From NCBI GenBank assembly GCA_003553005.1, contig PUPG01000075.1, positions 1 through 6,387 of the forward strand: 6,387 nucleotides of DNA. Direction: 5' to 3'. Source of the stretch: Bacteroidales bacterium. Its GTDB lineage: Bacteria > Bacteroidota > Bacteroidia > Bacteroidales > UBA7960. Positions 1 to 6,366 of the stretch are shown here, one piece after another. The translations under genes were made by a program, and so were the position numbers. Every line of letters begins with the position of its first letter. Within the stretch, counting starts at the first letter, position 1. A model generated the notes under the pieces. That model saw only the letters and a program-made list of their open reading frames with translations. It was not told the origin of the DNA and ran no database searches.

Positions 1-317
1 TTGATGCCGTAAAAACCATCAATGCAGCCAAAGACGGGAAAGCAAAACTGAACAAGGAAGCCCTGCAGGCGCTTCAGGAGGTGTTCAATACCTTTGTGGA
101 TGAGATCTTTGGGCTGCGGGATACATTTTCCAGGCCGGAAGACAAAGGCCACGAAACCGTCCATGGCTTGATGAACCTCATTCTGGAGTTGCGGCAGGAA
201 GCGCGCAGGAATAAAGACTGGGACACCGCCGACAAACTGAGGGATCGCCTGAAAGAGGTCAACATTGCGATCAAGGATGGCAAGGATGGTGCCACCTGGG
301 AGTATGCGGACAATTAG
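1..317 (+). CDS. cysS: Cysteinyl-tRNA synthetase, C-terminal part (5' end outside the window)
   Basis: This enzyme charges tRNA-Cys with cysteine in the cytoplasm. Only the last 104 residues are present; the frame is open from base 3 with no upstream stop, and bases 1-2 finish a codon begun outside the window. The visible part is the helical C-terminal region after the catalytic core, so the HIGH and KMSKS motifs are not in view. The family signature is the run LILELRQEARRNKDWDTAD, followed by KLRDRL, and then the near-terminal IKDGKDGATWEY. This matches the conserved 'EAR-NKD---AD--RD-L---GI---DG--GT-W' ending of bacterial CysRS. The gene ends in TAG at 315-317 and converges on the efflux operon with a 44-base gap. 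It is probably a housekeeping gene unrelated to its neighbours. The family call is secure; the full length and start cannot be judged. Confidence 0.93.
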   Translation, partial: DAVKTINAAKDGKAKLNKEALQALQEVFNTFVDEIFGLRDTFSRPEDKGHETVHGLMNLILELRQEARRNKDWDTADKLRDRLKEVNIAIKDGKDGATWEYADN

Positions 318-361
318 CCGCAAGAATTATTTACAGGAATCTGCTTAACCCAACAACCCTT

Positions 362-1693
362 TTAGAGGTACTCCATGATCCTTCCGGAGATATGCTTCAG
401 GGAGATTTCGGCAAGTTTGGTCTGGTATTGTATCGACACCAGCCGTTCTTCAGCCTCCAGCAGGTTTTTTTGCACCTCACGCAGCTCAATCCCTGAAAGC
501 TCGCCCAGCCGGTACCTTTCCAGGGCTATATCCAGTGTTTCATAGGCCACGCTCAGGTTTTGCGACTCCATTTCCACCAGCCGCAAGTTATTCAGGTACA
601 CATCGTAGGTAGCAATGAGGTCAGCCATCAGGCTGTTTTCGGTATCTTCAAGCTGGAGCCGGCTGTTGTCCAAAGCGATGGTGGCATTATCCATGCGCCT
701 TCGCTGGTTAAACCCGTCAAAAATGTTGATCCCCACGGTGATGCCATAGTTCATCCCATAGGTTTGCTGATCAGAGAATGATCCCGACTGAAAAGTATTG
801 TGGGAAGCTGAATACGCGGAGCTTAGATTCACAAAGGGATAAGCCGTGGAGCGGGCAAGCCGCTTGTCATATTCGGAAATGTGGATATCCTGCCTGGCCA
901 GCTCCATATGCACATTGTTTTCCAGGGCGGAGGCTTCCAGGCTTTCGTAGATCAGGATGTCATCGATGGGGATGACGGTGTCTGAAGGCTGCAGGTTAAA
1001 CCGGAGGTTCTCTTTGGCCATCAGTTCGTTAAGCTTGATGCGCGAAGCCCTCACCACCTCTTCCTGGCGGGTCATCCTCGAACTGTCGGCATTCAGGAAC
1101 ACCTCTGCCTGCAGGAGTTGCAACTTCGACCCGGAACCCAGCAAAAACCTTTCCTCGTCAATGCGCATCCTTTCCCGTGAAAGTTCCACGGCAAACTTCA
1201 GGTTATTGAGCAGCCGTTGTTGCTGGATCAGGTTAAAGTATTCCGCCGTGATGTTGGCCACCAGGCTTTCGATTGACAGGCGCGTGTTCAGCTCACCCAT
1301 CTGCTTGAGCGCGCCCAGTTTGTCGTAGGTAGTCTGCACCCGGAACCCGTCAAAGAGGGTCCAGCCCAGTCCGATCTCCGCGTTCGTCACCGTGTTGTGT
1401 ATGTTGCGCAGGGAGCTTTCTTCTCCATCGAAATCAGTCCGGTCGGTATTGTTATAGCTGCCACTGTGGCTGGCACGCGCATCGAGGGATGGCAGAAAGC
1501 CCGCATTACCCCGTGTAAAGTTGTTGACGCTCACCTGTTCCTGGTTGCGGGCGATGCGGATGGAATAGTTGTTTTCCAGTCCGGTGGCGATCACCTCCTG
1601 CAGGGTCATCTGCTGAGGCTGTGCCTGCAGGCCAGCCGCCAGCAACACCAGGAAGATGTTACACGTCATCCTTAAACTCATCTTCATCATCAT
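362..1693 (-). CDS. TolC-family outer-membrane efflux channel
   Basis: Predicted outer-membrane exit duct of a tripartite efflux pump, 443 residues. Residues 1-24 look like a signal peptide: Lys4 and Arg8, hydrophobic core NIFLVLLAAGLQA, likely cleavage near Ala24. The mature part shows the two-fold internal repeat typical of TolC proteins. GFLPSLDARAS (65-75) parallels AYPFVNLSSAYS (284-295). LGWTLFDGF (109-117) parallels VGINIFDGF (319-327). RFLLGSGSKLQLLQAE (182-197) parallels RYRLGELSGIELREVQ (393-408). The helical segments between are rich in Leu, Glu, Arg and Gln, as expected for the periplasmic coiled-coil barrel. No lipobox Cys is evident; Cys11 lies before the hydrophobic core. It is the last gene of the operon and overlaps the pump gene by 35 bases. 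Met5 (base 1681) or Met9 (1669) are alternative starts that still give a signal peptide. Family secure; start uncertain. Confidence 0.93.
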   Translation of the reverse strand: MMMKMSLRMTCNIFLVLLAAGLQAQPQQMTLQEVIATGLENNYSIRIARNQEQVSVNNFTRGNAGFLPSLDARASHSGSYNNTDRTDFDGEESSLRNIHNTVTNAEIGLGWTLFDGFRVQTTYDKLGALKQMGELNTRLSIESLVANITAEYFNLIQQQRLLNNLKFAVELSRERMRIDEERFLLGSGSKLQLLQAEVFLNADSSRMTRQEEVVRASRIKLNELMAKENLRFNLQPSDTVIPIDDILIYESLEASALENNVHMELARQDIHISEYDKRLARSTAYPFVNLSSAYSASHNTFQSGSFSDQQTYGMNYGITVGINIFDGFNQRRRMDNATIALDNSRLQLEDTENSLMADLIATYDVYLNNLRLVEMESQNLSVAYETLDIALERYRLGELSGIELREVQKNLLEAEERLVSIQYQTKLAEISLKHISGRIMEYL

Positions 1694-4600
1694 GTACTAT
1701 GTTTTTCGTATCCGTAGAAATGTAGGTATACACTGCCGGCACCACAAAGAGCGTCAGGAAGGTGGAGAGGATCAGTCCGCCGATGACTGCCACACCCATG
1801 GCCATCCGGCCTTCAGCGCCTTCGCCCATGCCCAGGGTAAGCGGCATCACACCCAGGATGGTGGAGAGGCTCGTCATCAGGATGGGACGAAACCGTGCTG
1901 CCGCAGCGTATTTGATGGCTTCCAGCTTTTGCATGCCGGCCTGTTTGCGCTGATTGGCAAATTCCACCAGCAGGATGCCGTTTTTCGACACCAGGCCGAT
2001 CAGCATGATGATCCCGATCTGGCTGAAAATATTCATGGTCACACCAAAATACCACATGAACACCAGGGCACCGGTGATGGCGAGCGGCACCGTCATCATC
2101 ACGATGAAGGGATCCTTGAAGCTCTCAAACTGCGCAGAGAGCACCAGGAAAATCAAGACGATGGCGAGGACAAAGGCATACACAAGGCTGGATGAGCTCT
2201 CCTGGTAATCCTTGGAGTCTCCCGCCAGTGCCGTTCTGAACGTGTCATCCAGGACCTCGTCGGCTATTTTGTCCATCTCCGCAATGCCCTCGCTGATTGT
2301 ATAGCCCGGTGCGAGGTTTGCGGATACCGTGGCCGAGACAAAGCGGTTGTAGCGGAACAATTGCGGTGGTGCCGTGCGCTCCTGCAGGGTAACCAGGTTG
2401 TCGAGCTGCACCATGTCCCCGTTGTTGCTTCGCACATACAAGGACCGGAGGTCCAGTGGGGTGTTCCTGTCTTCGCGCCTGAGCTCGCCCAGCACCTGGT
2501 ATTGCTTTCCGTGCATGAAGAAGTAGCCGAAACGTTGTCCACTGAGCGCGAGCTGCAAAGTTTGTCCGATGTTTTGCGTGGACACCCCGAGCGCGTTGGC
2601 TTTATCGCGATCGATGTGGATCTGCATTTCGGGCAGATTGAATCGCAGGTTGACGTCGGCCATTTGCAGGATGGGGTTGTCGTTGGCCTGTTCCATGAAG
2701 GTGGGAAGGACTTCCCTGAGGTTATCGATGCTTTGGGCCTGCAACACGTATTGCACGGGCCTTCCGGAGCGTCTTCCGCCAAAAGTGGATTGTTGGTTGA
2801 CAAAGGCCACAGCCCGGGTTTTATCGCGCAGGGCCACCGAGAGCCGATCGGCGATCTCCTGCTGGGAGGCCTGCCTTTCTCCGGGGTCTTTCAGCATCAC
2901 ACGGACGTTGGACCAGCCGCCGAACACCATGGAGGTGACCGTCTCCCTCTCGGGGACCATCTCTTCAGCGAGTTCGGTAACCTCATCAATGTAATCCCGG
3001 ATAAACTCGTAGGTCGTACCCTCTGGTGCCCTGGCATTGATGGTGAGTTGTGACCGGTCTTCCAGTGGCGCCATCTCTCCGGGAATGTTGGAGTAGAGCA
3101 ATACCACCAGGCCCACGGCGCCAGCCAGGATGACGAGTGCGAGCCAGCGACGGGCAAGCAACCGGCCAAGGGCGTTGCTGTACCAGTCGTTCATGCTTTT
3201 GAAAAAGCCTTCGGTGCGCTGATAAAAACGCCCTTTTGTCCTTCGCTGTTTCAAGATCTTGGTGGAGATCATCGGGGTAAAACTGAGCGCCACAAAGGAT
3301 GATATCAATACGGCCCCGGCGATCACAATGCTGAACTCCCGGAACAGCCTGCCGGTCATCCCCTCCAGGAATACGATGGGGAAGAACACCGCCACCAGGG
3401 TAATGGTGGTGGCAATGATGGCAAAGAAAATCTCTTTTGACCCCGCCAGGCCAGCCTGCACCGGGGTCATGCCCTTCTCGATCTTCACATAGATGTTTTC
3501 CATCATCACGATGGCATCATCCACCACCAGGCCGATGGCGAGCACGATGGCCAGGAGGGTCAGCACGTTGATGCTGAAGTCTGCCAGGTACATTACAAAG
3601 AATGACCCGACCAGTGACACGGGGATGACCAGCACCGGAATGATGGTGGTTCGCCAGTCGCGCAAAAACAGGAAGATGATGACCACAACGAGCGTAAACG
3701 CAATGAAGATGGTATTCCTGACTTCCCGGATGGACGAGCGGATATATTCTGTATTGTCGAACCCGATGTTCAGGGTAACATCATCGGGGATGTCGCGTTC
3801 GATCAATGCCAGTCTCCGGTATACCTCATCCACGATTTCAATGTGATTGGATCCCGGCTGTGGCACGATGGCATTTCCTACCAGCGGCACCCCATCCCGT
3901 CGCACCATGCCCTGCAGTTGCTCCGGACCCAGTTCAGCCCGGCCGATATCCCGGAAACGAACCACCCGTCCGCCATCCTCACTGATGATCATGTTGTTGA
4001 ACTCATCGGGCGTTGACATCAGTCCAAGGGTGCGGATGGTAAGCTCCATCGTATTCCCTTCGATCTTGCCGGAGGGAAACTCCACATTCTCCCGCTGGAG
4101 TGCATTCCTGACATCCATTGGGGTCAGTCCATAGCCAGCCATTTTCTCCGGGTCCAGCCACAGGCGCATCGCATAGCGTTTCTGTCCCCAGATATGTATC
4201 CCGCTGACCCCCTCAATGGTTTGCAACCGCTCACTGAGTGTGAGTTCGGCGATTTCGGAAAGCTCAAGTAGGTTTCTTGTTTCGCTTTCCACCGTGACGA
4301 ACATGATGGGGCTGGCGTCGGCGTCGGCCTTGGAGACAATGGGTGGGTCGACATCCCTGGGGAGCATGCGCTGGGCTTGTGCTACCTTGTCACGGACATC
4401 ATTGGCGGCCGTCTCCATATCCACACTCAGCTCAAACTCTACGGTGATCCGGCTGTTGCCCTGCCTGCTTACACTGGTCAGGGTGCGGATACCAGGCACG
4501 GCATTGATGGCTTGCTCCAATGGCTCCGTAATCTGCGTTTCAATCACATCCGAATTGGCCCCCGGATAAGACGTGTTTACGGAAATGATCGGTGGATCCA

Positions 4601-4718
4601 CGCTGGGGAACTCCCGTACCCCCAGGAAGGTCATGCCCACGAAGCCCAGCAGCAGGATGGTAATGGTAAAGACTGAGGCCAGTACGGGGCGTTTTATGCT
4701 TAATGATGATAGACTCAT
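1659..4718 (-). CDS. RND efflux pump, inner-membrane permease (AcrB-like, HAE-1 family)
   Basis: Proton-driven drug/metabolite exporter of 1019 residues, close to the usual 1020-1050 for AcrB homologues. The layout is complete: TM1 (about 11-31), first periplasmic porter region (about 35-330), TM2-TM6 (about 335-490), TM7 (about 524-543), second porter region (about 550-840) and TM8-TM12 (about 844-1000). The proton-relay residues are present: Asp400-Asp401 in TM4 (AIGLVVDDAIVMMENI) and Lys912 in TM10 (LIGLVSKNGILLVEF). Early motifs REFPSVDPP (35-43), YPGA (51-54) and DPPIVSKADADASPIM (124-139) are family-typical. The Asp-Asp pair and sequence style fit HAE-1 rather than heavy-metal (HME) pumps, but substrate cannot be inferred. 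The protein ends in an unusually acidic tail, HDDEDEFKDDV. The start at 4718 gives the correct short cytoplasmic lead (SLSIKRP) before TM1; an A-rich stretch precedes it rather than a Shine-Dalgarno. It follows the adaptor gene and precedes the TolC gene. Confidence 0.96.
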   Translation of the reverse strand: MSLSSLSIKRPVLASVFTITILLLGFVGMTFLGVREFPSVDPPIISVNTSYPGANSDVIETQITEPLEQAINAVPGIRTLTSVSRQGNSRITVEFELSVDMETAANDVRDKVAQAQRMLPRDVDPPIVSKADADASPIMFVTVESETRNLLELSEIAELTLSERLQTIEGVSGIHIWGQKRYAMRLWLDPEKMAGYGLTPMDVRNALQRENVEFPSGKIEGNTMELTIRTLGLMSTPDEFNNMIISEDGGRVVRFRDIGRAELGPEQLQGMVRRDGVPLVGNAIVPQPGSNHIEIVDEVYRRLALIERDIPDDVTLNIGFDNTEYIRSSIREVRNTIFIAFTLVVVIIFLFLRDWRTTIIPVLVIPVSLVGSFFVMYLADFSINVLTLLAIVLAIGLVVDDAIVMMENIYVKIEKGMTPVQAGLAGSKEIFFAIIATTITLVAVFFPIVFLEGMTGRLFREFSIVIAGAVLISSFVALSFTPMISTKILKQRRTKGRFYQRTEGFFKSMNDWYSNALGRLLARRWLALVILAGAVGLVVLLYSNIPGEMAPLEDRSQLTINARAPEGTTYEFIRDYIDEVTELAEEMVPERETVTSMVFGGWSNVRVMLKDPGERQASQQEIADRLSVALRDKTRAVAFVNQQSTFGGRRSGRPVQYVLQAQSIDNLREVLPTFMEQANDNPILQMADVNLRFNLPEMQIHIDRDKANALGVSTQNIGQTLQLALSGQRFGYFFMHGKQYQVLGELRREDRNTPLDLRSLYVRSNNGDMVQLDNLVTLQERTAPPQLFRYNRFVSATVSANLAPGYTISEGIAEMDKIADEVLDDTFRTALAGDSKDYQESSSSLVYAFVLAIVLIFLVLSAQFESFKDPFIVMMTVPLAITGALVFMWYFGVTMNIFSQIGIIMLIGLVSKNGILLVEFANQRKQAGMQKLEAIKYAAAARFRPILMTSLSTILGVMPLTLGMGEGAEGRMAMGVAVIGGLILSTFLTLFVVPAVYTYISTDTKNIVHDDEDEFKDDV

Positions 4719-4837
4719 GTTATTTTTTTCATTGTACGCAGTCCGCTTGCGAACGTGCTTTTAGTTTAACCTGCCGGAAGGCAAAACGCCCATTGGGGTG
4801 CTACACCACGGGTTCCGGCTACCAATGGCGATGAGCA
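4719..4837 (-). other. Intra-operon spacer between adaptor and pump genes, with hairpin potential
   Basis: These 119 bases separate two genes that are usually nearly contiguous in such operons. I find no gene or promoter-like TAnnTTTG here on the minus strand. Three short hairpins can be drawn in the minus-strand RNA. The largest starts 9 bases after the adaptor stop: a 7-base perfect stem (4822-4828 with 4790-4796) enclosing a stacked small hairpin (4797-4807, GGTG-CTA-CACC on the plus strand). A TTTT follows shortly after on the minus strand. The others are TGCC-TTCC-GGCA (4783-4772) and a 5-base stem containing one wobble pair (4754-4741). A weak attenuator or mRNA-processing element is possible, but the stems are short and chance is not excluded. 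Confidence 0.35.
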
Positions 4838-5977
4838 TTAATCGTGATAGGCGGGCTCCAGCTCGACTTCTTCTGTATCCCCAAATTCATAGTCCTGGAG
4901 ATCACCCAGGTTGTCCAGTTCCACTGGCAGGCCGTGTCTGAGCTGCAGCACCCCAGTAGTCAGCAGGGTATCACCAAAGGAGAGACCTTCGAGGATCTGC
5001 ACCCGGTCTTCCGTGCGGATGCCAGTGGTCACATACTTGGCTTCGGCCTGGCCTGAGCGATATACGAATACCCTGTCGCCTTCCATTTCGGGAATCAGGG
5101 CCTCTGAGGGAACCGCGATGGCATCAGGCGTGTCGGACAGCTGCATGTTCACCGAGGCAAACCGTCCGGGCATCAGCAATCCGCTGTCATTATCATACAG
5201 TGCCCGCACCCTGATGGTTCTTGTCCTGTCGTCCACGGAGGGGTTCACGGCATACACCTCGGCGTGCTTGGCTTCGAGGAAGCCATCGACCCGAAAGTCA
5301 ATGGGGAATCCCGGGGTGATCTCCCCGGAATACCTTTCCGGCACGGAAAACTCCAGTTTCAGGGGATTGTTTCTCACGAGCCGGGCCAGCCGGGTACTTG
5401 GCGAGGCATAGCTTCCTTCACTCAGGTAACGAAGTCCCACCACGCCATCAAAAGGGGCCCTGACTTCCGTTTCGGCGATCCGGGCCAGCAAGAGTTCGAT
5501 GTCGGCCTCCAGCGTCTCCAGTTCCGTAACTGCCTGGTCATAGGCTTCCTGACTGATCGCGTCCCGTTCAAGGAGGCTGCGTTGGCGGAATTCGCGTTCC
5601 ACCACAAGCCGTTGCTGCGCCTGGAGCTTTTCCAGCTGGGCCTGCAAGTGCCGGTCGTTCATCTTGGCCAGGAGGTCTCCCTCTTCCACGAAGGTGCCTT
5701 CCTCAAAATAAATCCCGACCACCTTGCCACTCGTCTCGAAGGCCAGGTCCACCTCCTCATCAGGCAACAAGGTGCCCGTGCTTCGGACCATCTCCTGAAC
5801 CGGAACCGGCGACAGCACGTAGCCGCTCACCTGCAAGGCACGTCGCTGCTGGGGCTGAAAAGAGGCATCCGCAGAAGAATCACCAAAAAGAAAGGGTTTG
5901 ACTTTGGGGTAAGCAATGATCCCGACCAACAAAGTCAGAATGGCCAGGTTAACAAAAAATCGCGCTTGTTTATTCAT
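4838..5977 (-). CDS. RND periplasmic adaptor (membrane fusion protein, AcrA/HlyD-type)
   Basis: Periplasmic subunit that links the RND pump to the TolC channel, 379 residues. Residues 1-5 carry Lys3 and Arg6 nearby, followed by one hydrophobic helix (about 7-23), which reads as an uncleaved membrane anchor or signal peptide. There is no Cys, so it is not a lipoprotein like E. coli AcrA. The domains follow the family order. The first half of the biotinyl-lipoyl-like domain is at about 72-108 (GKVVGIYFEEGTFVEEGDLL). A short helical hairpin with coiled-coil character spans about 109-167. The second lipoyl half is at about 168-202 (VRAPFDGVVG, with GSYASP). Beta-barrel and membrane-proximal regions follow (about 205-352), including DRTRTIRVRA, LLPGRF-like LLMPGRFASV, and IAVPSEAL. 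The last 27 residues are very acidic. The start at 5977 is the only ATG giving the basic-plus-hydrophobic N-terminus; upstream is A/T-rich with no clear Shine-Dalgarno. It is the promoter-proximal gene of the operon. Confidence 0.95.
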   Translation of the reverse strand: MNKQARFFVNLAILTLLVGIIAYPKVKPFLFGDSSADASFQPQQRRALQVSGYVLSPVPVQEMVRSTGTLLPDEEVDLAFETSGKVVGIYFEEGTFVEEGDLLAKMNDRHLQAQLEKLQAQQRLVVEREFRQRSLLERDAISQEAYDQAVTELETLEADIELLLARIAETEVRAPFDGVVGLRYLSEGSYASPSTRLARLVRNNPLKLEFSVPERYSGEITPGFPIDFRVDGFLEAKHAEVYAVNPSVDDRTRTIRVRALYDNDSGLLMPGRFASVNMQLSDTPDAIAVPSEALIPEMEGDRVFVYRSGQAEAKYVTTGIRTEDRVQILEGLSFGDTLLTTGVLQLRHGLPVELDNLGDLQDYEFGDTEEVELEPAYHD

Positions 5978-5989
5978 TGATAAAAAATT

Positions 5990-6021
5990 TGTCTAAAGGT
6001 CGAAATGTCTAAAGGTCAAAA
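5990..6021. repeat. Tandem duplication of a 16-base unit
   Basis: TGTCTAAAGGTCGAAA (5990-6005) is followed immediately by TGTCTAAAGGTCAAAA (6006-6021), identical at 15 of 16 positions. A degenerate third partial copy, AGTCCGGGTC, may follow at 6022-6031. The array ends only 12 bases upstream of the adaptor start codon, so on the minus strand it sits where a ribosome loads. Function unknown. Confidence 0.85.
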
Positions 6022-6034
6022 AGTCCGGGTCTTT

Positions 6035-6083
6035 TGTTGGCTGTTGGCTGTTGGCTTTTGGCTGTTGGGTTTTAGCTGTTGGA
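6035..6083. repeat. Heptamer tandem array, consensus TGTTGGC (GCCAACA on the operon strand)
   Basis: Seven consecutive 7-base units can be read in strict register: TGTTGGC three times (6035-6055), TTTTGGC, TGTTGGG, TTTTAGC and TGTTGGA (6077-6083). A further weak unit, TGTTTCA, may follow at 6084-6090. Perfect copies lie on the side nearer the adaptor gene and degenerate ones farther out. The period is not a multiple of three and there is no open frame across it, so it is not a protein repeat. It lies 57 bases upstream of the adaptor start codon, probably inside the leader RNA. On the minus strand it reads as an A/C-rich run with little self-pairing potential. Confidence 0.85.
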
Positions 6084-6244
6084 TGTTTCAAGAACGGGGC
6101 TTTTCGTGACCAATGATGGGATTGGGTTTTTGGTTAACGCTATTTGACTGCAAGAAAACGCAAAGGTTTAATGAACCCTCAAAAGTTTTGCCGAAAAACA
6201 TTAAGTAAACAGATTTTTTTTGAAAATGTTTTATAAGGACAAGA

Positions 6245-6272
6245 TTAGCAAAGCATTAAAGGGCTTAGCAAA
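6245..6272. repeat. Direct repeat TTAGCAAA, 20 bases apart
   Basis: TTAGCAAA occurs at 6245-6252 and 6265-6272, an offset of exactly 20 bases, about two helical turns. A related TGCAAAGA follows at 6275-6282. The copies overlap or sit just downstream of the proposed minus-strand promoter, a position suited to an operator. GCAAA words are common throughout this AT-rich stretch, so chance is a serious alternative. Confidence 0.4.
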
Positions 6273-6299
6273 TCTGCAAAGATAACCGTTCAGCGCAAA
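6269..6299 (-). promoter_or_regulatory. Candidate Bacteroidota-type promoter for the efflux operon
   Basis: On the minus strand TTTG (6299-6296) is followed after 19 bases by CAGATTTG (6276-6269), one mismatch from the TAnnTTTG -7 element of Bacteroidota. Between them, TATCTTTG (6284-6277) is a perfect TAnnTTTG match followed by CA, but it lacks a TTTG or TTG at the expected upstream distance. Either would start transcription near 6260-6272 and give a leader of roughly 285-295 bases before the adaptor start codon, containing both tandem arrays. Assigned by motif only. Confidence 0.35.
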
Positions 6300-6334
6300 G
6301 AACCGGAATGTAATCGGGGCAAATTGAGGATAGG

Positions 6335-6366
6335 TTTGCAAATCAAACAGGCATTTTGTTTCTTTG
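6335..6366 (+). promoter_or_regulatory. Candidate rightward promoter leading out of the window
   Basis: TTTG (6335-6338), a 20-base spacer and TTTCTTTG (6359-6366, followed by CA) resemble the Bacteroidota TTTG / TAnnTTTG pair with one mismatch in the -7 box. An overlapping alternative is the perfect -7 match TAGGTTTG (6331-6338), which has no visible -33 partner. The -33 box overlaps the 8-base palindrome TTTGCAAA (6335-6342) and the inverted repeat GTTTG-N5-CAAAC (6334-6348), which could be an operator. No downstream gene is visible before the window ends. Confidence 0.3.

Noticed and set aside
318..361. Possible bidirectional terminator between the convergent cysS and TolC genes
   Set aside because: I looked for a GC-rich inverted repeat with a T-run on either strand and found none in these 44 bases.
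957..1328. Plus-strand open frame opposite the TolC gene
   Set aside because: Antisense shadow of a clear TolC coding frame; Ser/Arg-rich low-complexity translation without family features.
1656..2195. 179-codon plus-strand open frame, very rich in His, Asp, Gln and Glu
   Set aside because: Mirror image of pump transmembrane codons read antisense; the odd composition is what reverse complements of hydrophobic codons give.
2361..3053. 230-codon plus-strand open frame opposite the pump gene
   Set aside because: Its length comes from the GC-rich codon pattern of the pump on the other strand; the translation is His/Gly/Leu-rich without any recognisable domain.
1659..4718. Heavy-metal (CusA/CzcA-type) RND pump
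   Set aside because: The TM4 region carries the Asp-Asp pair in the HAE-1 style, and the adaptor and channel carry no metal-binding His/Met clusters; multidrug-type HAE-1 fits better.
4715..4732. Five-codon minus-strand frame (MKKIT, stop) whose TGA overlaps the pump ATG as ATGA
   Set aside because: Could be a coupling leader peptide, but the A-run makes such a frame easy by chance and nothing else supports it.
5264..5980. 238-codon plus-strand open frame opposite the adaptor gene
   Set aside because: Antisense to a confident membrane fusion protein and ends at its start codon; no domain seen.
6035..6083. Heptamer array as a CRISPR or coding repeat
   Set aside because: Units are contiguous without spacers and too short for CRISPR; the 7-base period does not keep a reading frame.
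6113..6208. Plus-strand 31-codon open frame starting ATGATG in the upstream region
   Set aside because: Very short, no ribosome-binding site, no recognisable motif, and it sits in AT-rich presumed regulatory DNA; expected by chance.
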